DNA of 64,000 bases from Chitinophagales bacterium (lineage in GTDB: Bacteria > Bacteroidota > Bacteroidia > Chitinophagales > CAIODY01). Below, in pieces: positions 26,381 through 34,711 of the stretch. Position 1 is the stretch's first letter; every line of letters starts with the position of its first letter. The stretch covers positions 62,001 through 126,000 of the forward strand of contig CANGEV010000004.1 in assembly GCA_947452995.1 (NCBI GenBank), in the 5' to 3' direction. Position numbers and translations under genes: made by a program. The notes beneath the pieces are model-generated. The model saw only the letters and a list, made by a program, of their open reading frames with translations. It was not told the DNA's origin and searched no databases.

Positions 26381-28438
26381 ATGAAATCAAAATTACTCGT
26401 ATTGCTTTTTGTCCTAATAGGAGGAATGAGTACAGTTGCTTGGGCACAGGAAGAACCAGAAACGGAAGATCCTGTAACACCGGTATTATCCAAAAAGGAA
26501 CAAAAGAAGTTGCAGAAAGATGCTTCTAACCAAGGTGCTACTGTTGCCACTCCGGTTGCAACACCGCCTGCAACTACTGTTACAAAGGCGGCTCCGAAAG
26601 CTACTGCAGCGCCTGCAGCAAGTGTTTCTAATCCTGTAATGAGCACAACGCAGAGCTTGAATATCGGGGAAAGTAAAACGAATAAAAGCTCAGACCCTCG
26701 CATCCAATACAAACTGGATTCAATTGCACAAGGGAATTTGAACCTATATCGTCCTGTGTACGATACGAACTGGGTTACCCCAAACAATCGTGAACAAGCG
26801 CGTGGATACGTATTTGGCCTTAATCCTTACCCTGCGAAGCCTCGTAATATGATCGAAGCAAGTGTCGGCATAGGTGTCCCTTACATGTCAGGTGATATCA
26901 CTTACAAATATTATTTACTCAATCAAAAAGGTACAACTTATGGAGTAAACCTTGGCTTGCGCAAGTCGCTTGGTTATATTTTTTCAATTAAAGGAGGATT
27001 AACCTTTGGACGATATTACGGTGTGGGCTGGAAAGGTTACAGCGGTATCATGAACAACCCTGCTATTACTGGTTTGTACGATCCTAATGTAAACTACTAC
27101 CCGCAAGTACACTTTAAAAACCCTATGGCGTTCAATTACCGAATGACCTATTCAGAAGGTAGTTTATTGGGTGTAATAAATCTTAATAATATCCGTTTCC
27201 ACAGAGAGCGTAATATTATCTCCTATTATGCACTATTGGGCGTTTCGGCCCTGTATTACAATACCAGAATTAACCAATTAGATGCGAATGGTCAAATGTA
27301 CGATTATGCAGCCTTGTATGAAACTGGCTTAACAACAACATCTCAAACAATTATCCAAGAAACTAAAATGAACATTTTGGATAAAAAATGGGATAATACC
27401 TACGAGTCGCAAGCTGAACAGGATGTTGTTTTCAGAAAGAAAGGAATCTATCGTTATCGCTTGGATTTAGGTTTCAATGCTGGTGCAGGCGCTTCATGGC
27501 GTATCAACAGAAGATTTAGTGTAGGTATCGAATCAAGATTTACAGTTGTAGATGATGATTTGATGGATGGTCAACGTTGGTCGGAGCACTCCATCGCAGA
27601 CCCTACCTTTACACCTTCTCGCGACTTATTAAACTATACAAGTGTTAATTTAAATTATGCAATTGGTAAAGATGCATCAGAACCACTTTGGTGGTTGAAT
27701 CCGATCGACCTTCCAATGGTAGAAATGAATGAAACTAAAAACAAACTCGCTAAAATACCTGAATTTACGGATAGTGATGATGATGGTATCATTGATGTAT
27801 TAGATCGTGAACCGAATACGCCTGAAGGATGCCCTGTTGACACACATGGTGTTCAAATTGATAGCGACAAGGATGGTATTCCTGATTGTAAGGATAAAGA
27901 ACCATTCTCTATTCCTGGTGCGCGTGTAGATGCTGATGGGGTTGCTACGAATAAAACACCTGAATTAAACCAAGATTCTTTGGTGCAACTGGTTAAAAAC
28001 ATTATTGCTGCCGAAGGAGGTGGAGGATCAGGTACTGGCGGAATTGGCGGCGGAAGCTTCCCTGGCTGGTATTTACCCATGATTCACTTTGATTTGGATA
28101 AAGACTTTGTAAAGCCTGACTACTACCCTGATTTATACCATATTGCTCAAGTAATGCGTATCTATCCTGGCATGCGTATTTTCATTGACGGGCATACGGA
28201 TATTCGTAATAGCAATTCCTATAACGAAGATTTATCTCGTCGTCGTGCAATCAACGTACGTAACTTCTTAATAAAGAACTACGGTATTGATGAAAGCCGT
28301 TTACTGCTACGTTATATGGGAGAATCTCAAAACCTTGTAAAAGACCTTCCTGATCGTTTTGATGCACACTACGAACGCGAACAATATATGAATCGTCGTG
28401 TTGAATTCACCATTGATTTAGAGTCTTTAAAAGACTGA
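26381..28438 (+). CDS. OmpA-family outer-membrane protein with two TSP3-like calcium loops
   Basis: 685 residues from ATG 26381, which opens the signal peptide MKSKLLVLLFVLIGGMSTVAWAQ. A Pro/Ala/Thr-rich low-complexity segment (about 45-95) precedes a beta-barrel-like region (about 135-455). TSP3-like loops follow (DSDDDGIIDVLD, DSDKDGIPDCKD, about 465-520), then a Gly-rich linker (GGGGSGTGGIGGGSF). The C-terminal OmpA domain (about 570-680) contains IFIDGHTD, RRAINVRNFLIKNYGID and MNRRVEFTID. Expected to link outer membrane and peptidoglycan. Monocistronic, between two terminators. Confidence 0.9.
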   Translation: MKSKLLVLLFVLIGGMSTVAWAQEEPETEDPVTPVLSKKEQKKLQKDASNQGATVATPVATPPATTVTKAAPKATAAPAASVSNPVMSTTQSLNIGESKTNKSSDPRIQYKLDSIAQGNLNLYRPVYDTNWVTPNNREQARGYVFGLNPYPAKPRNMIEASVGIGVPYMSGDITYKYYLLNQKGTTYGVNLGLRKSLGYIFSIKGGLTFGRYYGVGWKGYSGIMNNPAITGLYDPNVNYYPQVHFKNPMAFNYRMTYSEGSLLGVINLNNIRFHRERNIISYYALLGVSALYYNTRINQLDANGQMYDYAALYETGLTTTSQTIIQETKMNILDKKWDNTYESQAEQDVVFRKKGIYRYRLDLGFNAGAGASWRINRRFSVGIESRFTVVDDDLMDGQRWSEHSIADPTFTPSRDLLNYTSVNLNYAIGKDASEPLWWLNPIDLPMVEMNETKNKLAKIPEFTDSDDDGIIDVLDREPNTPEGCPVDTHGVQIDSDKDGIPDCKDKEPFSIPGARVDADGVATNKTPELNQDSLVQLVKNIIAAEGGGGSGTGGIGGGSFPGWYLPMIHFDLDKDFVKPDYYPDLYHIAQVMRIYPGMRIFIDGHTDIRNSNSYNEDLSRRRAINVRNFLIKNYGIDESRLLLRYMGESQNLVKDLPDRFDAHYEREQYMNRRVEFTIDLESLKD

Positions 28439-28450
28439 TAAAAAATAAAT

Positions 28451-28482
28451 AAAAAAAGCGGACCAAATGGTTCGCTTTTTTT
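28451..28482 (+). terminator. Terminator after the second OmpA-family gene
   Basis: Stem AGCGGACC/GGTTCGCT (one G-U pair), loop AAAT, with seven A before and seven T after. Confidence 0.85.
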
Positions 28483-28496
28483 ATTTTCACTGAAGC

Positions 28497-29645
28497 ATGA
28501 TTAGCAAGTCAGTTGTCTTACATATACCGTCATGGTTTCCTAACAGTGAAGATCCGTTTGCTGGTGACTTTATTGTAAGGCATATGCAAGCAATTCAAGG
28601 GATTACACCCATCGTAGCGGTGCACTTTACAAAGAGCAATCACAGTAGTGAAATTCAATTAATACAACACCCTGATGTAGAGGTCCCCTTTATTGAAGTA
28701 CTAATACCTGAAGAAAAAGGCATTAAATACTTACGTCAATGGAATGCACAACGTCGACAGCAAAAGGCAATAGCTGCTTGTTGTCATTATTTAAAAACAC
28801 AACAAATCAAGGTCCTTGCCATTCATTCACATGTGTTGCATCCAGCAGCCAACATTGCATTTCAATTCAAAAAACAACTTAAATGCCCATGGATACACAG
28901 TGAACATTGGTCGGCGCTCACGGAAGAAAATGGTGAATATAATCGCAAGTCCAATTTATTTAAACTGTATTACAAATCAATCATAGAAAAAGTGGATGCA
29001 TTCACATTTGTATCCAAGTATTTAAGTAATTCATTTCATCAACATTTCAAGATTAAAGTTGCCCAATTCATTGTCAGTAATACCGTTGACACTTCCCAAT
29101 TTTATATTCAAGAAAATTTAAAAAATAAAAGGCCGTTTCGATTTTTACACGTTTCGTCCTTAGGAGAGGTAAAACAAGCTGAGGCAATTATTGAAGCGTT
29201 TATCGCGTTAGGCCATAATGACTCGGAATTGTGGATAGTTGGCGGAACTTTCGAAAAAAATGATTCGTTGCGAGCCAAGTATAAAGATCAACGACTTCAA
29301 TTTTTAACGCCTCAAACCTACGATGCTATTGCTTTGTTGATGCAAGATTCCGACGCCTTAGTTTTAAACAGTTTGTACGAAACGCAATCGTGTGTTGCCA
29401 TTGAAGCACTTTGCTGTGGATTGCCTGTTCTAGCGCCATCCGTAGCTGCTTTACCCGAATTCTTAAACGCTGAAAATTCAATATTATTTAAAGAAGGGCA
29501 AATAATGGATGCATTGCAAAATGCTTTTATAAATATTGCCCAATTGAATAAACAAAAAATAGCTGAAAAAGCCCTAGCCCAATATAGTTATTCAAAGATT
29601 GGAAACGATTTTAAAGCCGTATATAAACAACTTGGTATCATTTGA
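28497..29645 (+). CDS. Glycosyltransferase, GT4-like (GT-B fold)
   Basis: 382 residues. N-terminal acceptor domain opens SVVLHIPSWFPNSEDPFAGDFIVRHMQAI, typical of GT4 enzymes; HSHVLHPAANIAF and HSEHWSAL follow. The C-terminal donor domain has FLHVSSLGEVKQAEAIIEAF and the E-x7-E motif Glu-TQSCVAI-Glu in SLYETQSCVAIEALCCGLPVLAP. It probably transfers a hexose from a nucleotide sugar to a surface glycan; the sugar cannot be told. First of a co-directional run with a MORN lipoprotein, a second glycosyltransferase-like gene and pepT. Confidence 0.88.
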   Translation: MISKSVVLHIPSWFPNSEDPFAGDFIVRHMQAIQGITPIVAVHFTKSNHSSEIQLIQHPDVEVPFIEVLIPEEKGIKYLRQWNAQRRQQKAIAACCHYLKTQQIKVLAIHSHVLHPAANIAFQFKKQLKCPWIHSEHWSALTEENGEYNRKSNLFKLYYKSIIEKVDAFTFVSKYLSNSFHQHFKIKVAQFIVSNTVDTSQFYIQENLKNKRPFRFLHVSSLGEVKQAEAIIEAFIALGHNDSELWIVGGTFEKNDSLRAKYKDQRLQFLTPQTYDAIALLMQDSDALVLNSLYETQSCVAIEALCCGLPVLAPSVAALPEFLNAENSILFKEGQIMDALQNAFINIAQLNKQKIAEKALAQYSYSKIGNDFKAVYKQLGII

Positions 29646-29661
29646 TATGTCCTTTGATTTG

Positions 29662-29669
29662 TATCTTAG
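29662..29669 (+). promoter_or_regulatory. Possible -7 element abutting the MORN lipoprotein gene (TATCTTAG)
   Basis: One mismatch to TAnnTTTG; ends exactly 4 nt before the ATG at 29674, like plsY, aroB and pheS. Confidence 0.35.
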
Positions 29670-29673
29670 CTAT

Positions 29674-30492
29674 ATGAAACGTGCGATTTTCAACTCTTTA
29701 CTTTTTCTGTTAAGTACTTGCTTTGGGGCATGTAGGAATCATATCGAAGTAAAACTATTTTGGGATACCGCTAAAAAGCAACCAAAAGAAATTTACCAAG
29801 TATTAAGTCGAAATACTACAATCAAAGACGGACCATTTGAATCGTATTTTAACAGTGGTAAGTTGGCAGTAAAAAAGAGATATGATAACAATAAATTGGA
29901 AGATTCTTGCATATTATATAATGAAAATCCATATTATAGAAGCGAACAGTTATATTACAAAAACGGCTTGCGTGAGGGCATTCGTATTCTTTTTTATGCG
30001 AATGGTAAATGGAAAATCATAGAACATTATACCAAGGATAAATTAGAAGGTGAATACAACCGTTATGATGAAAAGGGAAAGATCATTGAAGAAGGCCAAT
30101 TTAAAAATGGTCAAATGAGCGGGCAATGGATTTTTTACTTTGCCAATAGCACACAAATAAAAGAAAAAGTAAATTTCGTAAATGGGCAAGAATTGGGCTA
30201 TTATGAAAGTTATTACCAGAATGGAAAGCGAAAATCAGATGGTTATTATAAGGGAGAGGATAATATGGATTCACTTTGGCATCTTTATTATGAAACAGGA
30301 GAACTAATGGAAGATGCAATCTACAAGGACAATTGGGAGAATGGACTTGTACACACCTATGATAAAAACAATCAAGTAACGAAGGAAATTTTATATAATA
30401 AGGGCAGAGTTGTAAAGTATTCAGACTTCGTCAAACATATCTTTACAGAACATCCTGAGAATGCAAAGGATTTAAGTAGTAATGAAGAATAA
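29674..30492 (+). CDS. MORN-repeat (YwqK-like) probable lipoprotein
   Basis: 272 residues from ATG 29674. The N-terminus MKRAIFNSLLFLLSTCFGAC is a lipoprotein-like signal with Cys near residue 20. The rest is built of MORN-variant repeats of the pattern G-x-x-x-x-Y-x-x-N-G-K/Q: FESYFNSGKLAVKKRYDNNKL, GIRILFYANGKW, GEYNRYDEKGKI, GQWIFYFANS, GYYESYYQNGKRKSDGYY, LWHLYYETGEL. Such repeats occur in Bacteroidota surface proteins and the so-called YwqK antitoxin family; no toxin gene is adjacent. It lies between two glycosyltransferases and overlaps the next gene by 11 nt. Confidence 0.8.
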   Translation: MKRAIFNSLLFLLSTCFGACRNHIEVKLFWDTAKKQPKEIYQVLSRNTTIKDGPFESYFNSGKLAVKKRYDNNKLEDSCILYNENPYYRSEQLYYKNGLREGIRILFYANGKWKIIEHYTKDKLEGEYNRYDEKGKIIEEGQFKNGQMSGQWIFYFANSTQIKEKVNFVNGQELGYYESYYQNGKRKSDGYYKGEDNMDSLWHLYYETGELMEDAIYKDNWENGLVHTYDKNNQVTKEILYNKGRVVKYSDFVKHIFTEHPENAKDLSSNEE

Positions 30493-31594
30493 TCTGCAAT
30501 TACATATTGTTTCTTTCAGTATTCCCTACCCTGCCAATTATGGTGGCGTAATTGATGTGTTTCATAAGCTGCGTCTATTGAAACAAGCTAATGTAAAAGT
30601 ACATCTACACTGTTTTCAATACGATAGAAATCCAGCAAGTATACTGGAACAATATTGTAATACTGTAAAATATTATCCGCGAAAAGGCGGTATAAAAGCT
30701 TTATTAAGCAGCAAACCCTATATAGTAGCAAGCAGGATTAATGAAACCTTGCGCAACAATTTGGAGCGGGATGATTTTCCAATTTTATTTGAAGGCCTTC
30801 ATTGTTTAGGCAATATTCCAAGCAACGAGCGGCATCTACTTTACAGAGAAAGCAATATAGAACACGATTATTACAGAGCATTAGCGAAGGCCGATAAAAG
30901 TATTTGGAAAGGAATCTACTACAGGAGCGAGGCAAACAAACTTGAAGCATATGAGAGTCGCATAGCCCTTTGCAAAGACATTCTAACGGTTAATAACGCA
31001 GATGCACATTATTTTGCAGAAAAATTTCCGCTATCGAAGTCGAGTTATATTCCTTCCTTTCACGCAAATGATGAAGTTAACATTTTAGAAGGCAGAGGCA
31101 ATTATGTGTTAGTACATGGCAACTGGTTGGTCGAAGAGAACAAAGTTTATCTGGATTATTTTTTAAAACACATTGCAGCAGAAATAGACGCTCCGATAAA
31201 GATCGCGGGTCGATTTATTCCAGAAAAAACAAGTTCTATGTATGCGTATATAAAAAATATTCAATGGATAAATAATCCTGACGAGCAAACAATGCGCGCA
31301 TTAATACAACAGGCGCAAGTACATTTTCTTTATACAGAACAAGCGACTGGATTAAAATTAAAGTTATTGAATGTTCTTCACCTAGGAAGGCATGTGGTGC
31401 TAAATAGTAAAATGCTTGCCGGCACTGATTTGGAAGAAGCTTGTCATGTAGCTAATCAGCCTACAGCTCAGATAGAACAGATCAAACAATTGATGCAACA
31501 AGATTTTACCTCAAAAGATAGCGAGAAAAGAACCGTGCAATTGAGTAATTTCAACAACCATTCAAATATTCAAAAACTAATTAAGCTTTTATAA
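30482..31594 (+). CDS. Glycosyltransferase-like protein (GT-B family, divergent)
   Basis: 370 residues. The opening LQLHIVSFSIPYPANYGGVIDVFHKLRLLKQANVKVHLHCF is the typical N-terminal Rossmann start of a GT4-type enzyme with an acceptor loop GGV. C-terminal donor-like segments include YVLVHGNWLVEENK, IKIAGRFIPEK and VHFLYTEQATGLKLKLLNVLHLGRHVVLN; Glu-QATGLKLK replaces a clear E-x7-E motif. Substrate unknown. Its start overlaps the MORN gene, and pepT follows after one base. Confidence 0.75.
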   Translation: MKNNLQLHIVSFSIPYPANYGGVIDVFHKLRLLKQANVKVHLHCFQYDRNPASILEQYCNTVKYYPRKGGIKALLSSKPYIVASRINETLRNNLERDDFPILFEGLHCLGNIPSNERHLLYRESNIEHDYYRALAKADKSIWKGIYYRSEANKLEAYESRIALCKDILTVNNADAHYFAEKFPLSKSSYIPSFHANDEVNILEGRGNYVLVHGNWLVEENKVYLDYFLKHIAAEIDAPIKIAGRFIPEKTSSMYAYIKNIQWINNPDEQTMRALIQQAQVHFLYTEQATGLKLKLLNVLHLGRHVVLNSKMLAGTDLEEACHVANQPTAQIEQIKQLMQQDFTSKDSEKRTVQLSNFNNHSNIQKLIKLL

Positions 31595-31595
31595 T

Positions 31596-32837
31596 ATGAG
31601 TCAGACTTATCAAGTAGCAGAACGTTTCATGCGATATGTAAAAATAGATACACAGAGTGACCCCACCGCTACCTGTTTTCCTTCTACGGAAAAGCAAAAA
31701 GATCTATTGCATTTACTTGCGGAGGAGTTAAAAGTAATGGGCTTATCAGATGCGCATTGTGATGAACATGGTTACGTATATGCAACGATACCAGCTACGA
31801 CCTCTAAAAAAGTACCTATACTATGCTTTTGTAGCCATGCTGATACCGCGCCTGATTGCAGTGGTAAAGATGTAAAGCCAATACTTCACAAGAATTATCA
31901 AGGACAGGATATAGTATTGCCAGATGACGAAACACAAGTATTGCGTTTGGAAGATCATCCCTATTTGATAGAATTGATGGGTAATGATTTGATTACGGCT
32001 AGCGGTAAAACTTTATTAGGAGCAGATGACAAAGCGGGCGTGGCAATTATTATGGAGTTTGCAAAATATTTGATCGAGCATCCAGAAATAGAACACGGAG
32101 CAATCCGTATTTTATTTACGCCTGACGAAGAAGTGGGAAGAGGTGTAGAGAAAGTAGACATGAAAAAACTAGGTGCGGACTATGGCTATACTTTAGACGG
32201 TGGAGAGCGCGGTTCATTAGAAGCTGAGACCTTTTCAGCAGATGCGATGACCTTTAATTTTAAAGGAATAAGCGCGCATCCAGGCTATGCAAAAGGGAAA
32301 ATGGTACATGCAATGAAAGTTGCTGCAGAATTTTTATCGTTGATTCCAAGGGATGAGTGGTGTCCGGAGACAACAGAAGACCGTGAAGGTTTTATCCACC
32401 CGACTGCATTTACAGGAGGCCTTGAAGAATCAACTGTTAATTTTATAATACGCGACTTTGACACAACGAAACTAGCACATCATGAAATGCGTTTAGTAGA
32501 ATTTGCGAAAGAAGCTATTGCACGTTTCCCGGGTGCTAGTTTTACATCGAGCGTAAAAGAACAATATCGCAACATGTGGGAAGTGGTACAAAAAACGCCT
32601 GCATTAATTGATTATGCAGAAGAAGCGATGATAGCAGCAGGTGTTACACCACGTAAAATGCTCATTAGAGGTGGTACAGACGGCTCACGCTTGTCATTTA
32701 TGGGCTTACCCTGTCCGAACATTTTCACCGGAGAAATGGCCATTCATTCCAAGCTTGAGTACGTGTCTGTGCAAGATATGGAAGCTGCAATTGCTACAAT
32801 TGTTGAGTTAAGTAAAATTTGGGCTAATAAATCTTAA
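31596..32837 (+). CDS. pepT: Peptidase T (tripeptide aminopeptidase)
   Basis: Dizinc M20 aminopeptidase that releases the N-terminal residue of tripeptides; 413 residues. His81-x-Asp83 (CSHADTAPD), bridging Asp144 (LGADDKAGVA), Glu178-Glu179 (TPDEEVGRG), YTLDGG, and a C-terminal His in EMAIHSKLEYVS. RGGTDGSRLSFMGLPCPNIFTG is diagnostic for PepT. Cytoplasmic. It follows the glycosyltransferase by one base, so it may be read from the same transcript despite an unrelated role. Confidence 0.95.
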   Translation: MSQTYQVAERFMRYVKIDTQSDPTATCFPSTEKQKDLLHLLAEELKVMGLSDAHCDEHGYVYATIPATTSKKVPILCFCSHADTAPDCSGKDVKPILHKNYQGQDIVLPDDETQVLRLEDHPYLIELMGNDLITASGKTLLGADDKAGVAIIMEFAKYLIEHPEIEHGAIRILFTPDEEVGRGVEKVDMKKLGADYGYTLDGGERGSLEAETFSADAMTFNFKGISAHPGYAKGKMVHAMKVAAEFLSLIPRDEWCPETTEDREGFIHPTAFTGGLEESTVNFIIRDFDTTKLAHHEMRLVEFAKEAIARFPGASFTSSVKEQYRNMWEVVQKTPALIDYAEEAMIAAGVTPRKMLIRGGTDGSRLSFMGLPCPNIFTGEMAIHSKLEYVSVQDMEAAIATIVELSKIWANKS

Positions 32838-32914
32838 CGTATAACCTTAATTTAACACTAAGTACACACATAAATCAGATTCAGGATAGAGATTTGTATT
32901 GAAACCAAAAGAAC

Positions 32915-33589
32915 ATGGGCACAGCAGCCAAGATATTAATTGTAGATGATGAATCGGATATCACTGAATTTATATCCTATAACCTAAAAAAGGAAGGATA
33001 TGAAACACTGATAGCATCGAATGGTGTAGAGGCGATTAAAAAAGCAAAAGAAAGTCAGCCAGACCTAATTTTGTTGGATGTAATGATGCCCAAAATGGAT
33101 GGCTTACAGACCTGTGAATATTTACGCTCTCTTCCTGAATTTAAAGATACAGCCATAATATTCCTAACAGCATTACATGATGAAGCTGCGGAACTAAAGG
33201 GATTTAATGCGGGTGGCGATGATTATATCGCGAAGCCGATTAAACCAAAGGTATTAACAAGTCGTATCAAAGCTCGTCTTAAAAAGGTAAGTGCTGGAGT
33301 TGAACCTCAAATAATTGAAGTTGGTGATATCACCATCAACCGAGATAGATATGTAGTTAGCAAGTCTGGAGAAGATTTAGAACTTGCACGCAAAGAATTT
33401 GAATTATTAAGCCTTCTTGCTTCTAAGCCAGGACGTGTATTTCTTCGTCAGGAGATCCTAGATAAAATTTGGGGTAGTGATGTGGTAATCGGCGATAGAA
33501 CTATTGATGTTCATATCAGAAAAATCAGAAGTAAAGTTGGTGAAGATAGAATTAAAACTGTTAAAGGAGTTGGTTACAAATTTGAGTAG
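32915..33589 (+). CDS. Response regulator, OmpR/PhoB family
   Basis: 224 residues. Receiver domain with acidic Asp11-Asp12, phosphoacceptor Asp55 (LILLDVMMPKMDG), Thr in FLTALH and Lys107 (YIAKPIKP). Winged-helix DNA-binding domain (about 130-224) with LARKEFELLSLLASKPGRVFLRQEIL and RTIDVHIRKIRSKVG. It pairs with the histidine kinase that starts 9 nt downstream. The pair resembles PhoB/PhoR of Bacteroidota, but the signal cannot be read from sequence. Confidence 0.94.
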   Translation: MGTAAKILIVDDESDITEFISYNLKKEGYETLIASNGVEAIKKAKESQPDLILLDVMMPKMDGLQTCEYLRSLPEFKDTAIIFLTALHDEAAELKGFNAGGDDYIAKPIKPKVLTSRIKARLKKVSAGVEPQIIEVGDITINRDRYVVSKSGEDLELARKEFELLSLLASKPGRVFLRQEILDKIWGSDVVIGDRTIDVHIRKIRSKVGEDRIKTVKGVGYKFE

Positions 33590-33594
33590 ATTTG
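33587..33594 (+). promoter_or_regulatory. -7 element abutting the histidine kinase gene (TAGATTTG)
   Basis: Exact TAnnTTTG; its TAG is also the stop codon of the response regulator, and it ends 4 nt before the GTG start at 33599. It could give a kinase-only leaderless transcript. Confidence 0.45.
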
Positions 33595-33598
33595 TAGT

Positions 33599-34639
33599 GT
33601 GAAAAATCTAAAACCTTATCAGCTAGCAATAATTCTTAGTTTACCAATTAGTCTTATTGCCGTTCTATTTCATTTGTTATTCCTTCATACCAATTTGGGA
33701 TGGTGGGAGCCTATTGTGATGTTAATAATAATTGTGTTTATAACCACCTTTATTATTTTCTATGCGATAGAAAAATTCGTCTACCGGAAGATTAAACTTA
33801 TTTATAAATCAATTCATCGATTAAAATTGGGTAAAGACTTAAAAGATTCATTGGGCGAACGTATTTCTGAAGATCCTATTACGGATGTTCAGAAAGAGGT
33901 AATGGATTGGGCAAGTGATAAACGGACAGAAATTGAGAACCTAAAACGTACCGAAAAATTCAGAAAGGAATTTCTGCATAACCTTTCCCATGAATTTAAA
34001 ACGCCCCTATTTAGTATTCAAGGATTTCTTCAAACCCTTATTGACGGGGCGATTGACGACCCTGAAGTGAATATAAAATTCTTAGAGAAGGCGAATAAAG
34101 GAGTGGAACGACTTTGTAATCTCGTGGATGACTTAGATGAAATTTCAAAACTTGAATCTGGGGAATTAAAATTATATCCAATAGATTTTGATATCAATAC
34201 ATTGACGAAGGAAGTGTTCGATAGTTTGGAAATGAAATCATTCAAACGTTCGATTCAACTTCATATTAAAAAAGGCTGTGATCACCCATTTTGGGTACAT
34301 GCCGATAGAGAGAAAGTCGGGCAAGTAATGATCAATTTAATTACAAATTCGATTAAATACGGCAAGGAAGGAGGCGAAACTATTGTAGGTTATTATGACA
34401 TGGGGGATAATATTTTAATTGAAGTGACTGACGATGGAATTGGGATTAGTGAAGATCACCTTCCCCGCTTGTTTGAACGCTTTTATCGTGTCGATAGAAG
34501 TCGTAGTCGTGAAGCAGGAGGAACAGGTCTGGGTTTATCCATTGTAAAACATATTGTAGAGGCGCATGAGCAAACCATTCATGTACGCTCTACTAGCGGA
34601 GTTGGAAGCACATTTGGCTTCACACTCGAAAAGCGATAA
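33599..34639 (+). CDS. Sensor histidine kinase (PhoR-like)
   Basis: 346 residues, GTG start. Two membrane spans (about 9-30 and 36-58) joined by a short loop, so little periplasmic sensing domain. H box with His131 (FLHNLSHEFKTPLFSI), N box ITNSIKYGKEGGE, G1 TDDGIGISEDHLPRLFERFYRVD and G2 GGTGLGLSIVKHIVEAH. Autophosphorylates and passes phosphate to the adjacent regulator. The short sensor suggests an intramembrane or partner-sensed signal, as in PhoR-type kinases. Confidence 0.94.
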   Translation: MKNLKPYQLAIILSLPISLIAVLFHLLFLHTNLGWWEPIVMLIIIVFITTFIIFYAIEKFVYRKIKLIYKSIHRLKLGKDLKDSLGERISEDPITDVQKEVMDWASDKRTEIENLKRTEKFRKEFLHNLSHEFKTPLFSIQGFLQTLIDGAIDDPEVNIKFLEKANKGVERLCNLVDDLDEISKLESGELKLYPIDFDINTLTKEVFDSLEMKSFKRSIQLHIKKGCDHPFWVHADREKVGQVMINLITNSIKYGKEGGETIVGYYDMGDNILIEVTDDGIGISEDHLPRLFERFYRVDRSRSREAGGTGLGLSIVKHIVEAHEQTIHVRSTSGVGSTFGFTLEKR

Positions 34640-34711
34640 GCCTTTTATTTTAAACGCATTTTAAGCTTAGTTTTCGTAACTTCACCCTACTAAATTATTG
34701 GTGTGAGGACT

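Noticed and set aside
26332-26787. A 151-codon - strand frame opposite the second OmpA gene
   Set aside because: It reflects the Pro/Ala/Thr-rich low-complexity segment of the real gene; composition (Ala/Val/Gly runs) is not that of a real protein and it begins in the opposite gene.
29599-29673. Upstream in-frame extension of the MORN gene
   Set aside because: It would overlap the preceding glycosyltransferase and hide the signal peptide that starts at 29674.
28497-31594. Glycosyltransferase/MORN cluster considered as a toxin-antitoxin or defence locus
   Set aside because: No toxin, nuclease, reverse transcriptase or other effector motif is present; the genes read as envelope functions.
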